Positions 20,063 to 28,993 of a DNA stretch of 64,000 bases are shown here, piece by piece. A program made the position numbers and the translations under genes. Within the stretch, counting starts at the first letter, position 1; every line of letters begins with the position of its first letter. Source of the stretch: Pseudomonas gingeri (GTDB taxonomy: Bacteria; Pseudomonadota; Gammaproteobacteria; Pseudomonadales; Pseudomonadaceae); the NCBI RefSeq assembly GCF_013386115.1, contig NZ_JACAOR010000002.1:121881-185880 (forward strand), given 5' to 3'. A model generated the notes under the pieces. That model was not told the DNA's origin and searched no databases. It worked only from the letters and a program-made list of their open reading frames with translations.

Positions 20063-20758
20063 ATGTTGTTCCCGCACAAAGCCCCTCATATCCGAGCCAC
20101 GCCCCTCTTCCAGCGCCCGTGGATCATTCCGCTGTTCGGACTGATCGGCGCACTGTGCTGGATCGCCACCGCCACCAGTCAGTCAGGCACCACGGCGAAC
20201 GGTCGTCCCAGCAAGGAACACTTCACCCTGACCGGCGCCATGCCCGGCCAGACGGCATTGCGCGCCAGTGCCCGCTATACGCCCGATCGCCAGCAGGCGG
20301 GTTGCCCCTACCAGCATCCGACCCTGCACTTCGATACCCCTGCGGGCGACACCCGCCGCGACTTCGACTTCGACATACCCACCGGCTATGAACTGCCCGA
20401 CTGCCAGCTCTCCCTGAGCGAGGTGAGCTTCGAGACCGAGGCGTTCTACGGCCAGGACAACCACCAGCGCAGCATCAGCAACAGCGGCGCCATCACCCTG
20501 CGCGACGATCTGCGGGCGGGCGTGTCGGGATTTCCGGCGTCGGGGGAAAAACACTATCGCGGTCTCTGCCACTGGCAGGAGCAGGACACACCGGCCGGCG
20601 TCGAGCCGCAGAAAACCCTGAGTTGCTACAGTGTCGACGAGCAGTGGCAGATGCTTGGCAATGACTACAAGCGCAAGCAGCTGGGCGGGGTATTCAGCCG
20701 CCAGGAGCTGGAGGGGAGGAAGATTCGGCTGGAGTTGAGGATGGGCGATCAGTCCTGA
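20063..20758 (+). CDS. Hypothetical membrane-anchored periplasmic protein
   Basis: 231 residues, function not recognised. One hydrophobic segment (about 21-38, WIIPLFGLIGALCWIATA) follows a basic N-terminus, so it is probably an inner-membrane anchor or signal with the rest in the periplasm. The remainder is polar and predicted to be beta-rich, with four cysteines (in AGCPYQ, LPDCQL, GLCHW and LSCYS) that could make two disulfides. It is convergent with azurin across 36 bases. The start at ATG 20063 lacks a clear ribosome binding site. Confidence 0.7.
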   Translation: MLFPHKAPHIRATPLFQRPWIIPLFGLIGALCWIATATSQSGTTANGRPSKEHFTLTGAMPGQTALRASARYTPDRQQAGCPYQHPTLHFDTPAGDTRRDFDFDIPTGYELPDCQLSLSEVSFETEAFYGQDNHQRSISNSGAITLRDDLRAGVSGFPASGEKHYRGLCHWQEQDTPAGVEPQKTLSCYSVDEQWQMLGNDYKRKQLGGVFSRQELEGRKIRLELRMGDQS

Positions 20759-20780
20759 CCCCGCGTGGCGCGGGATCAGG
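20756..20780. terminator. Possible convergent terminator hairpin
   Basis: A stem of about ten pairs, CTGACCCCGCG against CGCGGGATCAG with one mismatch, encloses a TGG loop between two convergent genes. No T run follows on either strand, so its efficiency is doubtful. Confidence 0.4.
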
Positions 20781-20794
20781 TGCGACAAAGGCCG

Positions 20795-21241
20795 TTACTT
20801 GAGGGTGACGGTGCCTTTCATCATCGAGATATGGCCCGGGAACGAGCAGAAGAAGCCGTACTTCTCACCCGCGGCCAGCTTCGACACATCAAAGGTCACC
20901 GAGTCTTTCTCGCCGGCACCGATGATCTTGGTATGGGCGATGACACGGGCGTCGCCGTCCTTCAGGTAGTTCTTGTCGATCCCCGCCGCCATGCCGTCAG
21001 AGGCGATCGGCTGCATATCGGCTTCCTTGCTCAATACCCAGTTATGGCCCATGACATTCTTTGGCAGGCTGCCGCTGTGGGTCAGTTCGACGGTGAAGGT
21101 CTTGCAGCTCTTGTCGATTTCAATGGCCTTGGTATTGAAGGACATCTGGTCGGTGGAATCGACGGTGGTCTTGCACTCGGCGGCAAGCAACTGACCACTG
21201 GCGAGGGTCAGCAAGGATACCGCAACAACTTTGGCGAACAT
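20795..21241 (-). CDS. azu: Azurin (blue copper electron carrier)
   Basis: A 148-residue precursor with a 20-residue signal peptide (ending GQLLA, mature start [10 protein letters not shown]), leaving the standard 128-residue azurin. Copper ligands are all present: His46 in GHNWVL, Cys112 and His117 in FFCSFPGH, and axial Met121. The Cys3-Cys26 disulfide pair is kept. It shuttles electrons in the periplasm and is linked to denitrification and redox stress. The ribosome binding site TGGAG is eight bases before the ATG. An ANR-type box and a perfect palindrome lie upstream. Confidence 0.98.
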   Translation of the reverse strand: MFAKVVAVSLLTLASGQLLAAECKTTVDSTDQMSFNTKAIEIDKSCKTFTVELTHSGSLPKNVMGHNWVLSKEADMQPIASDGMAAGIDKNYLKDGDARVIAHTKIIGAGEKDSVTFDVSKLAAGEKYGFFCSFPGHISMMKGTVTLK

Positions 21242-21315
21242 GGTGAATCTCCAAGGCAGGGTATGAAAATCAAGGGATCAAATGGGAAGACTGCCTGAAA
21301 CCAGGCCGGGTTCCC

Positions 21316-21329
21316 ATGATCTGAATCAA
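21316..21329 (-). promoter_or_regulatory. ANR/FNR box of the azurin promoter
   Basis: On the minus strand the sequence is TTGATTCAGATCAT, nine of ten matches to TTGAT-N4-ATCAA. It is 75-88 bases before the azurin start codon, placing it near -41 of a promoter. Anaerobic activation of azurin by ANR is known in P. aeruginosa. Confidence 0.7.
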
Positions 21330-21331
21330 GA

Positions 21332-21345
21332 GATTGTATACAATC
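21332..21345. promoter_or_regulatory. Perfect 14-bp palindrome upstream of azurin
   Basis: GATTGTATACAATC is fully self-complementary. The core TTGTATACAA is of the type bound by GntR/FadR-family regulators. It abuts the ANR box on the upstream side. A partial copy, GGATACAATC, follows at 21364-21373. Confidence 0.45.
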
Positions 21346-21436
21346 CTAAGCTATCGCCTCGATGGATACAATCAACCAGCCAGACGAACCGGCGCGGCTT
21401 AACATTAGCCCATCGTCATCCACCGGAGCGTCTGCC

Positions 21437-21526
21437 ATGCCTCTCAACAGCCTGCTGTACAGTTTGCTCGCCGCCTACGCCTGTGGTGCCTGCGGCACCT
21501 GTGAAACGCCGGCCCGCGAGCGTTAA
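21437..21526 (+). CDS. Putative 29-residue cysteine-rich peptide
   Basis: ATG 21437 to TAA 21526 encodes a peptide with a hydrophobic first half (LLYSLLAAYA) and a CGACGTC stretch, giving a CxxCxxC pattern that could bind a metal. A GGAG sequence lies eight bases before the ATG. It is divergent from azurin. No function is recognised; translation is plausible but unproven. Confidence 0.4.
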   Translation: MPLNSLLYSLLAAYACGACGTCETPARER

Positions 21527-21674
21527 AGCTTGGAGCCTGGTCGGCCAGCCTTTACTCTGGAGGCAGAGCGCGCTGGCGCCCGTGTCCGCCCGTGCCATTG
21601 CCACGTGTACTGCGTGACGAACACAGGCACAATACGCGCCGCTCAACCTCACCTTCGACCCCAGAGGATCGCCC

Positions 21675-21848
21675 ATGGCCAAACCCAATTACTCCTTCGC
21701 CAAACGTCAACGAGACCTGGCCAAGGAACAGAAGAAAGAGGAAAAGCTGCAACGCAAGAAAGCCGAGGCCGAAGCCCTGCTGACCCCTGAAGCAGACAGC
21801 GACACCGCGCAAGACACCGAAGAAAAAGAGCAGGCGCCGGACGCCTGA
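21675..21848 (+). CDS. Small conserved-type charged protein (57 residues)
   Basis: Starts MAKPNYSFAKRQRDLAKEQ and continues as a Lys/Glu/Arg-rich helix (KKEEKLQRKKAEAEA), probably a coiled coil, before an acidic disordered tail ending EQAPDA. AGAGGAT provides a ribosome binding site seven bases before the ATG. Proteins with this start occur widely in Pseudomonas, to my recollection; the function is unknown. It is cytosolic, with no signal or membrane segment. Confidence 0.75.
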   Translation: MAKPNYSFAKRQRDLAKEQKKEEKLQRKKAEAEALLTPEADSDTAQDTEEKEQAPDA

Positions 21849-21941
21849 TCACACCGGACACCGGCAGGGCAGAACTAGTCCAGAAGCCGGCAGGTATGGA
21901 AACGGGCCTGTGTGAGAGCGGGCTTGAGTGGATGGGGCTTG

Positions 21942-21964
21942 TGTGGGAGCGGGCTTGCCCGCGA
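21942..21964 (+). repeat. Single REP element
   Basis: TGTGGGAGCGGGCTTGCCCG followed by CGA, a consensus REP. Confidence 0.78.
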
Positions 21965-22013
21965 AGCTTTTAGCGATTCCGACTGCTCCCACGCTCCGCC
22001 TAACCCACAGAGC

Positions 22014-22063
22014 GGACGCGAAGCGTCCAGCGAGGCGTTCCCACGCGGAGCGTGGGAACGATC
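22014..22063. repeat. Second-class REP-like element
   Basis: Contains GCGTTCCCACGCGGAGCG and ends GTGGGAACGATC, the same arm as the 113-bp inverted repeat at 18573. It abuts the end of the transglutaminase gene. Confidence 0.65.
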
Positions 22064-22065
22064 AA

Positions 22066-22968
22066 TCAGGGCCCTGCCTCGCCCACCGGCATCACCGTCA
22101 CCCGGACTTCCGGGTCATGGCTGCCGCCCCCCAGAATCACCCCCCGCAACGGCGACACATCGGAGAAATCCCGGCCCCAGGCCAGGGTGATGTGCTCCAG
22201 TGCCGGCTGCACATTGTTGGTCGGATCGAAATCCACCCAACCCAGCACCGGACAGAACACCGACACCCAGGCATGGGACGCATCGGCGCCGATCAGACGG
22301 GGCTGGCCGGGCGGCGGCTGGGTCAGCAGGTAGCCACTGATGTAGCGCGCCGCCAACCCGCGCGAGCGCAGGCAGGCAAGCATCAGGTGGGCGAAGTCCT
22401 GGCAGACCCCGCGCCGGCGCTCCAGCACCTCCACCAGCGGCGTGGCGACCTGGGTCGCCTCGGCATCGAAGGTGAACTCGTGGAAAATCTTCTCCATCAG
22501 GGCCTGTACGCCCACCAGCAACGGGCGTCCCGGAGCAAAACAGCTCTCGGAGAACTCGACGAAGCTTTTCTTCAGGTGCACATAGGGTGACTCGAAGCGA
22601 TAGCGGCAGGCCTCCAGCAACTCGGCCGTCACCGGCTGGCTGCTATAGGTCAGGGCACCGCGCGTCTCTTCCCAGGCCGGCGACTGGTTGAAGTCCAGTG
22701 CCGGCCGCGCCAGCACTTCCACCGTCAGACAGGCGTTGACCAGCAATTCATCGTGGGGCCGCTCGAATGCCAGGCGGGTCAGCGGATTGCCGAAGACATC
22801 CAGCTCATCGCGGCGGGTGGTCGGCTCGGGGCTGATCTGCAACGTCCGCGCACTGCAGCGCTGCCAGTCGCAGGCGCGCGGCCACAAGTGCGCCAGCTGC
22901 TGGGCGAGGGACACCGGGCTGTCGTAGTGATAGTGGGTGTCGTGGAAGATCTGGTACTGGGCGCTCAT
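22066..22968 (-). CDS. Transglutaminase-like cysteine protease family protein
   Basis: A 300-residue protein with the bacterial transglutaminase N-terminal beta domain (residues 1-90) and a papain-like transglutaminase core. The catalytic triad is visible: Cys in RRGVCQDFAHLML, His in DASHAWVSVF and Asp in WVDFDPTNN. No signal peptide is present, so it is probably cytosolic. The ATG overlaps the stop of the upstream ATP-grasp/alpha-E gene by one base (TGATG), so the two are coupled. This family often travels with alpha-E and ATP-grasp proteins and is thought to cleave or transfer on peptide tags; the substrate is unknown. Confidence 0.85.
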   Translation of the reverse strand: MSAQYQIFHDTHYHYDSPVSLAQQLAHLWPRACDWQRCSARTLQISPEPTTRRDELDVFGNPLTRLAFERPHDELLVNACLTVEVLARPALDFNQSPAWEETRGALTYSSQPVTAELLEACRYRFESPYVHLKKSFVEFSESCFAPGRPLLVGVQALMEKIFHEFTFDAEATQVATPLVEVLERRRGVCQDFAHLMLACLRSRGLAARYISGYLLTQPPPGQPRLIGADASHAWVSVFCPVLGWVDFDPTNNVQPALEHITLAWGRDFSDVSPLRGVILGGGSHDPEVRVTVMPVGEAGP

Positions 22969-25454
22969 CACACGGACACCGTCTGCTGGCTGATATCATC
23001 GACATGGGCGAAATGCCGCAAGGCCAGGCGATCGGAGACCTGGCCGCTGGCATCGGCGACCTCCTGCAACAGCCCGGCGAGACCGTCGAGCACCTCGCGC
23101 ACGCCGGTGTCGCCGAACAGCGCGCTCTCCAGGTTGCCCAGGTCGAACCGCGCCAGACGCTCCACCAGCTGGTTCAGGCCCAGCTCGCGCGGCACCCCGA
23201 AGTCATCGTTCAGGCGACGCAAGGTGCGGCTCACCAGTTTCAGCTGGAACAACACCGCATGGGGGTTCTGCTCGTCGAGCAGCAGCAGGTCGAGCACCGG
23301 GATCAACTGCGGCACCGCCAGGTAGCGGGAACGGTAGGTGATACTGCTGTTGCCCAGTTCCAGCAGCCACTCCAGGCCGGCCTGGTCGAACACCGCGATC
23401 CCGCGCAGGAACGCCGCCAGGCTGCTGCTGAGAAACTGCAGGCGCTCGATGCGCCGCCCGATCATCAGGAAGCGCCAGCCTTCGTCGCGGGTCATGTCGT
23501 CCAGGGCAAAGCCGGACAACGCCGCCAGGGACATCACCAGCCGGTTGAGGAAGTCCAGCAGCTCACCGAAATCCGGGGCTTCGGTTTCCAGGCTCAGGGC
23601 CTCGCGTTGCAGCTCCACCAGGGCCTGCCAGTTTTCCCGCGACAGCTTGCCGCGAACCTGGGACGCCGCCCACTGCAAGCGCTGCAGGTTGGCCCGCAGG
23701 CTGAAATGCCAGTCGTCGCCGAGCAAGGCCGCCTGCAGGCGTTCCGGCAGCTCGCCTTCGTCCGGCAGCAGCATCAGGCTTTCGCCCAGGTCGACCGCCG
23801 CCTGCAGGGCTCGCGGGTCGTCGCCGTCCACATACCGTGCGAGCATGATCCGCAGCAGCCGCGCGCTGTCGTCGCAGCGTTCGCAGTAGCGACCGAACCA
23901 GAACAGGTTTTCCACCACCCGCGACGGCAGGTAGGGATCGCGCCGCACCAGGTCGTGCACCCCCAGGGAACGCTGGGCGCGCCATTGTTCACCGCTCGGC
24001 ATGCGTTCGCTGAGGACCCAGGTGTCCTTGCTCGCACCGCCGCGCTGCATCGACACCACTTCGGCATCGGCTTCCGCCGCGACCCGGGTCAGGCCGCCGG
24101 GCAACACCCGATAGCCGTCGGCACTGGCGACCGCATAGACCCGCATGCCGATGGCCCGCGGTTGCAGGCTGCCGTCCTGTTCCTGCCAGATCGGCGCATG
24201 GGACAGCTGCGCCAGTTCCTGGGCGACATAGGCGTAGGGCCGCGCCCGCATCCGCTCGGCCAGGGCCTGGCGCTGGGTATCGTCGAGATCGCGGCCGAAC
24301 ACCGGCACGAAACTCTGGGACGGAAAGGCCGGCTTGATCAGCAGCTCGGGGAGTTTTTCCAGGGCCTGGGCCAGTACCGGGGCCTCACCGCACCACCAGG
24401 TGGCGATGGACGGCAGGAGCAGCTCTTCACCGAACAGATGCTGGTTGATCTTCGGCAGGAAACCCAGGAGTCCGGGCGACTCCAGCACGCCGCTGCCCAG
24501 GGCGTTGGCCACCAGCACCCGGCCCTGGCGCACCGCCTCCAGCAGGCCGGGCACGCCCAGGGCCGAGTCGGTGCGCAGTTCCAGGGGATCGCAGAAGTCG
24601 TCGTCCAGCCGGCGCATGATCGCGTGGACCCGCTGCAGGCCGCTCAGGGTCTTCAGGTAGACCGTGGCGTCGCGCACGGTGAGGTCGCCGCCTTCCACCA
24701 GTGGATAACCCAACTGGCGGGCCAGGTAGAGATGTTCGAAGTAACTCTCGTTGAAGCGTCCCGGGGTCAGCAGCACCACCAGCGGCGCTTCGGCGTCGCT
24801 CGGTGCCTGGCGCACCAGGGTTTCCTGCAGCGTGCGGAAGAACCCGGCCAGGTGATGCACCCGCAGGTCGCGGTACAGGTCGGGAAACGCCCGCGATACG
24901 ATGGTCCGGTTTTCCAGGGCATAGCCGGCCCCGGAAGGTGCCTGGGTACGGTCTGCCGTGACCCACCAACGGCCATCGGGAGTGCGCGCCAGGTCCACCG
25001 CGAACAGGTGCAGGAAGGTGCCGTCCGGCGGCCGGATCCCCTGGCAGGGCCAGAGGAAATTGTTATGGCCGAACACCAGCTCGGCCGGCAGCAGGCCGTC
25101 GCGGATCAGCGTCTGCGGGCCGTACAGGTCCGCCAGCACGGCGTTGAGCAGCCGCGCGCGCTGGGCGATGCCGGCGGCCACCTGCTGCCATTCGTCGGCC
25201 GGGATGATATGCGGGAGCAGGTCGAGCTCCCAGGGCCGGTCGGCACCCTTGGGGTCGGCATAGACGTTGTAGGTCACGCCGTTTTCCTGGATCTGCCGGG
25301 CCAGCAGGGCCTGGCGCTGGGCCAGTTGTGTGGGCGTACTGCGCTGCAGTTGGTCGAACAGCGGCCGCCAGTGCGCACGGACCGCGCCACTGTCGTCCAG
25401 CAGTTCGTGATAGGTACCCGGTGTCAGCGGGTAGCGGTCAAGCAGGTCGGGCAT
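22968..25454 (-). CDS. Circularly permuted ATP-grasp / alpha-E fusion protein
   Basis: An 828-residue fusion. Residues about 60-470 form a type-2 circularly permuted ATP-grasp domain (blocks NVYADPKGADRPWELDLLPHIIP, FLWPCQGIRPPDG, VLLTPGRFNESYFEHLYLARQLGYPLVEGGDL, and the glutamate/arginine-rich ends). Residues about 500-820 form the helical alpha-E domain (RVVENLFWFGRYCERCDDSARLLR). These domains are separate genes in many bacteria and joined here. Comparative genomics links them to peptide-bond (amidoligase) chemistry. The ATG at 25454 is preferred over a TTG at 25475. It is co-directional with, and 87 bases after, the DUF2126 gene. Confidence 0.85.
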   Translation of the reverse strand: MPDLLDRYPLTPGTYHELLDDSGAVRAHWRPLFDQLQRSTPTQLAQRQALLARQIQENGVTYNVYADPKGADRPWELDLLPHIIPADEWQQVAAGIAQRARLLNAVLADLYGPQTLIRDGLLPAELVFGHNNFLWPCQGIRPPDGTFLHLFAVDLARTPDGRWWVTADRTQAPSGAGYALENRTIVSRAFPDLYRDLRVHHLAGFFRTLQETLVRQAPSDAEAPLVVLLTPGRFNESYFEHLYLARQLGYPLVEGGDLTVRDATVYLKTLSGLQRVHAIMRRLDDDFCDPLELRTDSALGVPGLLEAVRQGRVLVANALGSGVLESPGLLGFLPKINQHLFGEELLLPSIATWWCGEAPVLAQALEKLPELLIKPAFPSQSFVPVFGRDLDDTQRQALAERMRARPYAYVAQELAQLSHAPIWQEQDGSLQPRAIGMRVYAVASADGYRVLPGGLTRVAAEADAEVVSMQRGGASKDTWVLSERMPSGEQWRAQRSLGVHDLVRRDPYLPSRVVENLFWFGRYCERCDDSARLLRIMLARYVDGDDPRALQAAVDLGESLMLLPDEGELPERLQAALLGDDWHFSLRANLQRLQWAASQVRGKLSRENWQALVELQREALSLETEAPDFGELLDFLNRLVMSLAALSGFALDDMTRDEGWRFLMIGRRIERLQFLSSSLAAFLRGIAVFDQAGLEWLLELGNSSITYRSRYLAVPQLIPVLDLLLLDEQNPHAVLFQLKLVSRTLRRLNDDFGVPRELGLNQLVERLARFDLGNLESALFGDTGVREVLDGLAGLLQEVADASGQVSDRLALRHFAHVDDISQQTVSV

Positions 25455-25541
25455 GGAAAGCTCGGCAGACGGCAAGGGAAGTCAGGTTAACGCAGACATG
25501 TGACGCACGGATATGCGAAAACTCCGTGCGCCCTGTCAGGC

Positions 25542-28500
25542 TTATGTGTGTCGCAGGTCCAACGTCATCGGCAGTTCATCGTTGATCTTCAACAGCGGGA
25601 TCGCCAGCACGCCCGGGCTGTGGCCAAGGCGGAAGAAGCGCGCCATGCGGCGGCTCTCCGCCTCGTTGGCGTTCACCGGCAGCGTCTCGTAGTTGCGCCC
25701 GCCCGGATGGGCGACGTGGTACTGGCAACCGCCGAGGGAGCGTTGCATCCAGGTGTCCAGCAGGTCGAACACCAGCGGGGCGTGCACCGGGATGGTCGGT
25801 TGCAGGCAGTTGGCCGGTTGCCAGGCGCGATAACGCACGCCAGCGACGAACTCGCCGACCCGCCCCGTCGGCTGCAACGGCACCGGGATACCGTTGCAGG
25901 TCAGCAGGTAACGTTGCGGCGGCAAGCCGTTGAGCTTGACCTGCAGGCGCTCCAGGGACGAATCGACATAACGCACCGTCCCGCCGACCGCGCCCTCCTC
26001 GCCCAGGACATGCCAGGGTTCGAGGGCCTGGCGCACTTCCAGCTCGATGCCATTGACCGCGTAGTCGCCGACTTTCGGAAAGCGGAACTCCAGGTGCGCG
26101 GCAAACCATTCCGCGCGCAGGGGATACCCGGCGGCGTTGAGGTCGACGATCACATCGGCGAAATCCTGCTCGATAAAGTGCGGCAGCAGGAAGCGGTCAT
26201 GCAGCTCGGTGCCCCAGCGCGCCAGCTTCGGCGGTGCATAGGGCTCGCGCCAGAAGCGCGCCACCAGCGCCCGCAGCAGCAGTTGCTGGGTCAGGCTCAT
26301 GCGCGCATGGGGCGGCATTTCAAAGGCGCGCAATTCCAGCAGGCCGAGACGCCCGGTGGCGCCGTCCGGCGAGTAGAGCTTGTCGATGCAGAACTCGGCA
26401 CGGTGGGTGTTGCCGGTCACATCGATCAGCAGGTTGCGCAACAATCGGTCCACCAGCCAGGGCGGGCACTCTTCGCCCGGCGCGGGCATCTGCGCGAAGG
26501 CGATTTCCAGCTCGTACAACGAATCGTTGCGCGCCTCGTCCACCCGCGGCGCCTGGGAAGTCGGGCCGATGAACAGCCCGGAAAACAGGTAGGACAGCGA
26601 CGGATGGTTATGCCAGTAGCTGATCAGGCTGCGCAGCAGGTCGGGGCGCCGCAGGAACGGCGAATCCGCCGGGGTCGCGCCGCCGAGGACAAAGTGGTTA
26701 CCGCCACCGGTACCGGTGTGGCGCCCGTCGATCATGAATTTCTCGGTGGTCAGGCGGGTCTGGCGCGCCTCCTCGTAGAGGAACTCGGTGCGTTCGACCA
26801 GTTCGTCCCAGCTCGCGGACGGCTGCACATTGACTTCGATCACGCCCGGATCCGGCGTCACCCGGAAGTTCGCCAGGCGCCCGTCGGCGGGCGGCTCGTA
26901 GCCTTCCAGCAACACCGGGCAATGCAGTTCCCCGGCGGTGGCCTCGATGGCGCCGACCAGTTCCAGATAGTCCTCGACCCGCTCCAGGGGCGGCATGAAC
27001 AGGTACAGGCGGCCTTCCCGCGCTTCGGCGCACAAGGCGGTGCGGGTCAGCCAGTTCGCCGACTGATCGATCTGCGGCACGCGTTCGTCGGCCGGCGCCG
27101 GCTCGCCGTGGGCCTTGAGGGCTTCGGTGCCGGGCAACTCGGGCAGGTCCTGGTTCGGGTCGAGCGGATGCACGAACGGGTATTCCGCCGCCGTCACCCA
27201 GGGCTGGGAGGCCAGCGGCAGGCGGTAGCCCAGCGGCGAGTCGCCCGGCACCAACCGGCAATGGCTGTCGCGCAGGTACCAGCGTCCGCTCTGCCAGCGG
27301 TCATTGGCGGCGGTGCGCGCCAGCGGCAGGACCTGGCCGATCACCTTGTCCAGGCCCTGGGAGAACACCTTGCGCAGGCGCGCGCGCTCCAGTTCGTCGC
27401 CCAGCCGCGGATCCTCGGCGCTGACGTTGATCGGCAACTGCCCCTCGCGCCAGAGGTAGTAGAAGTTGTCCTCGTAGGCCGGGAAGACAAAACGGCCCGG
27501 CAGTTTCAGGCGTTCGGCGACGCTGGCGAGAAAACGCCCGGCCAGTTCGCCATCGGCGCCATAATCCTCCTGCTCATCGGCGATCAACGCGCTGTTGTGC
27601 CAGATCGGCACGCCGTCGCGGCGCCAGTAGCAGTTCAGCGACCAGCGCGGCAGTTGCTCGCCCGGGTACCACTTGCCCTGGCCGAAGTGCACCAGGCCTT
27701 GCGGGGCATAACGCTTGCGCAGGCGCTGGAACAGTTGCGCGGACAGCCGGCGCTTGTCCGGCCCCAGGGCCGCGGTGTTCCACTCGGCGCCATCGGGATC
27801 GTCGATGGAGACAAAGGTCGGCTCGCCGCCCATGGTCAGGCGCACATCGCCTTCGAGCAGGTCGGTGTCGATCTGTCGACCCAGGGCCTGGATCGCCAGC
27901 CATTGCTCCTCGGTGTAGGGCTTGGTGACGCGGGGCGCCTCCCAGATCCGCTCCACCGACATTTCATGGCTGAACTGCGACTCGCAGGGCTCCACCAGGC
28001 CGCTGATGGGCGCCGCTGACGACGGATCGGGGCTGCAGGCCAACGGGATATGCCCTTCGCCGGCAAACAGCCCGGAGGTGGCGTCCAGGCCGATCCAGCC
28101 GGCACCCGGCAGATAGACCTCGCACCAGGCGTGCAGGTCGGTGAAGTCGACCTCGGTCCCGGACGGACCGTCCAGGGCCTTCACATCGGCGGTCAGCTGG
28201 ATCAGGTAGCCGGAGACAAACCGTGCCGCCAGGCCCAGGTGACGCAGCAGTTGCACCAGCAGCCAGGCCGAGTCGCGGCAGGAGCCGGACGCCGCTTCCA
28301 GGGTGTATTCGGGCGTCTGTACGCCGGGCTCCATGCGGATCAGGTAGCCGATGTCCTCGCTCAGGCGCTGGTTGAGGGCCACCAGGAAATCCACGCTGGG
28401 CTTGGGCGTCAGGTCGATGCCGTCGAGATAGGCCTTGAACCTGGGCGTCAGCGGCAGCTTCTCCAGGTAGGGCATCAGCTCGTGCTTTTCATCGGCCGCG

Positions 28501-28817
28501 TAGGCAAACGGGATCCTCTCGGCGTAGGGCTCGAGGAAAAAGTCGAACGGATTGAACACCGCCATCTCGGCGACCAGGTCGACCTCGATGCGCAATTCGT
28601 CGGTCTTTTCCGGGAACACCAGCCGCGCCAGGTAGTTGCCCTGGGGGTCCTGCTGCCAATTGATGAAATGCTGCTCGGGCGCAACCTTCAGCGCATAGGA
28701 AAGAATCCGCGTGCGGCTATGGGGCGCCGGACGCAGGCGAACGATCTGCGGGCCGAGCTCGACGGCGCGCTCATAGCGGTAATGCGTGACATGGTGCAAT
28801 GCGACATGGATCGACAC
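25542..28817 (-). CDS. Transglutaminase-like / DUF2126 fusion protein
   Basis: A 1091-residue protein. The first 300 residues are a transglutaminase N-terminal domain and catalytic core with Cys in AASGSCRDSAWLLVQ, His in FTDLHAWCEVYLPG and Asp in IGLDATSGL. The rest matches DUF2126, a putative amidoligase-like region (VRLTMGGEPTFVSIDD, NCYWRRDGVPIWHN, DGRHTGTGGGNHFVLGG, and ETLPVNANEAESRR near the end). It is the promoter-proximal gene of the three-gene minus-strand cluster. It has no signal peptide. A joint role in synthesising or trimming an amide-linked peptide is inferred from co-occurrence. Confidence 0.87.
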   Translation of the reverse strand: MSIHVALHHVTHYRYERAVELGPQIVRLRPAPHSRTRILSYALKVAPEQHFINWQQDPQGNYLARLVFPEKTDELRIEVDLVAEMAVFNPFDFFLEPYAERIPFAYAADEKHELMPYLEKLPLTPRFKAYLDGIDLTPKPSVDFLVALNQRLSEDIGYLIRMEPGVQTPEYTLEAASGSCRDSAWLLVQLLRHLGLAARFVSGYLIQLTADVKALDGPSGTEVDFTDLHAWCEVYLPGAGWIGLDATSGLFAGEGHIPLACSPDPSSAAPISGLVEPCESQFSHEMSVERIWEAPRVTKPYTEEQWLAIQALGRQIDTDLLEGDVRLTMGGEPTFVSIDDPDGAEWNTAALGPDKRRLSAQLFQRLRKRYAPQGLVHFGQGKWYPGEQLPRWSLNCYWRRDGVPIWHNSALIADEQEDYGADGELAGRFLASVAERLKLPGRFVFPAYEDNFYYLWREGQLPINVSAEDPRLGDELERARLRKVFSQGLDKVIGQVLPLARTAANDRWQSGRWYLRDSHCRLVPGDSPLGYRLPLASQPWVTAAEYPFVHPLDPNQDLPELPGTEALKAHGEPAPADERVPQIDQSANWLTRTALCAEAREGRLYLFMPPLERVEDYLELVGAIEATAGELHCPVLLEGYEPPADGRLANFRVTPDPGVIEVNVQPSASWDELVERTEFLYEEARQTRLTTEKFMIDGRHTGTGGGNHFVLGGATPADSPFLRRPDLLRSLISYWHNHPSLSYLFSGLFIGPTSQAPRVDEARNDSLYELEIAFAQMPAPGEECPPWLVDRLLRNLLIDVTGNTHRAEFCIDKLYSPDGATGRLGLLELRAFEMPPHARMSLTQQLLLRALVARFWREPYAPPKLARWGTELHDRFLLPHFIEQDFADVIVDLNAAGYPLRAEWFAAHLEFRFPKVGDYAVNGIELEVRQALEPWHVLGEEGAVGGTVRYVDSSLERLQVKLNGLPPQRYLLTCNGIPVPLQPTGRVGEFVAGVRYRAWQPANCLQPTIPVHAPLVFDLLDTWMQRSLGGCQYHVAHPGGRNYETLPVNANEAESRRMARFFRLGHSPGVLAIPLLKINDELPMTLDLRHT

Positions 28818-28993
28818 GGCGTGCCTCCTGCGAGCCTGGGCTTATACCTGTGCGCGCAAGACTTATGCCACCCGGGCAAGTCCTGCGCTTTCGGCGTGAG
28901 TCGTGCTCGCTCAGCTAAGCACAGCACCAGAATGGCGCCAGCTTGAGGGCGTAGTGCAGAGAGTCGCACAGAAACGGGGCGAACGCCCGGACA

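Noticed and set aside
23004..28019. Very long open frames on the plus strand opposite the ATP-grasp/alpha-E and DUF2126 genes (828 and 839 codons)
   Set aside because: They are antisense shadows caused by high third-position GC; the translations are Gln/His/Arg-rich with no domains, while the minus-strand proteins have clear family motifs.
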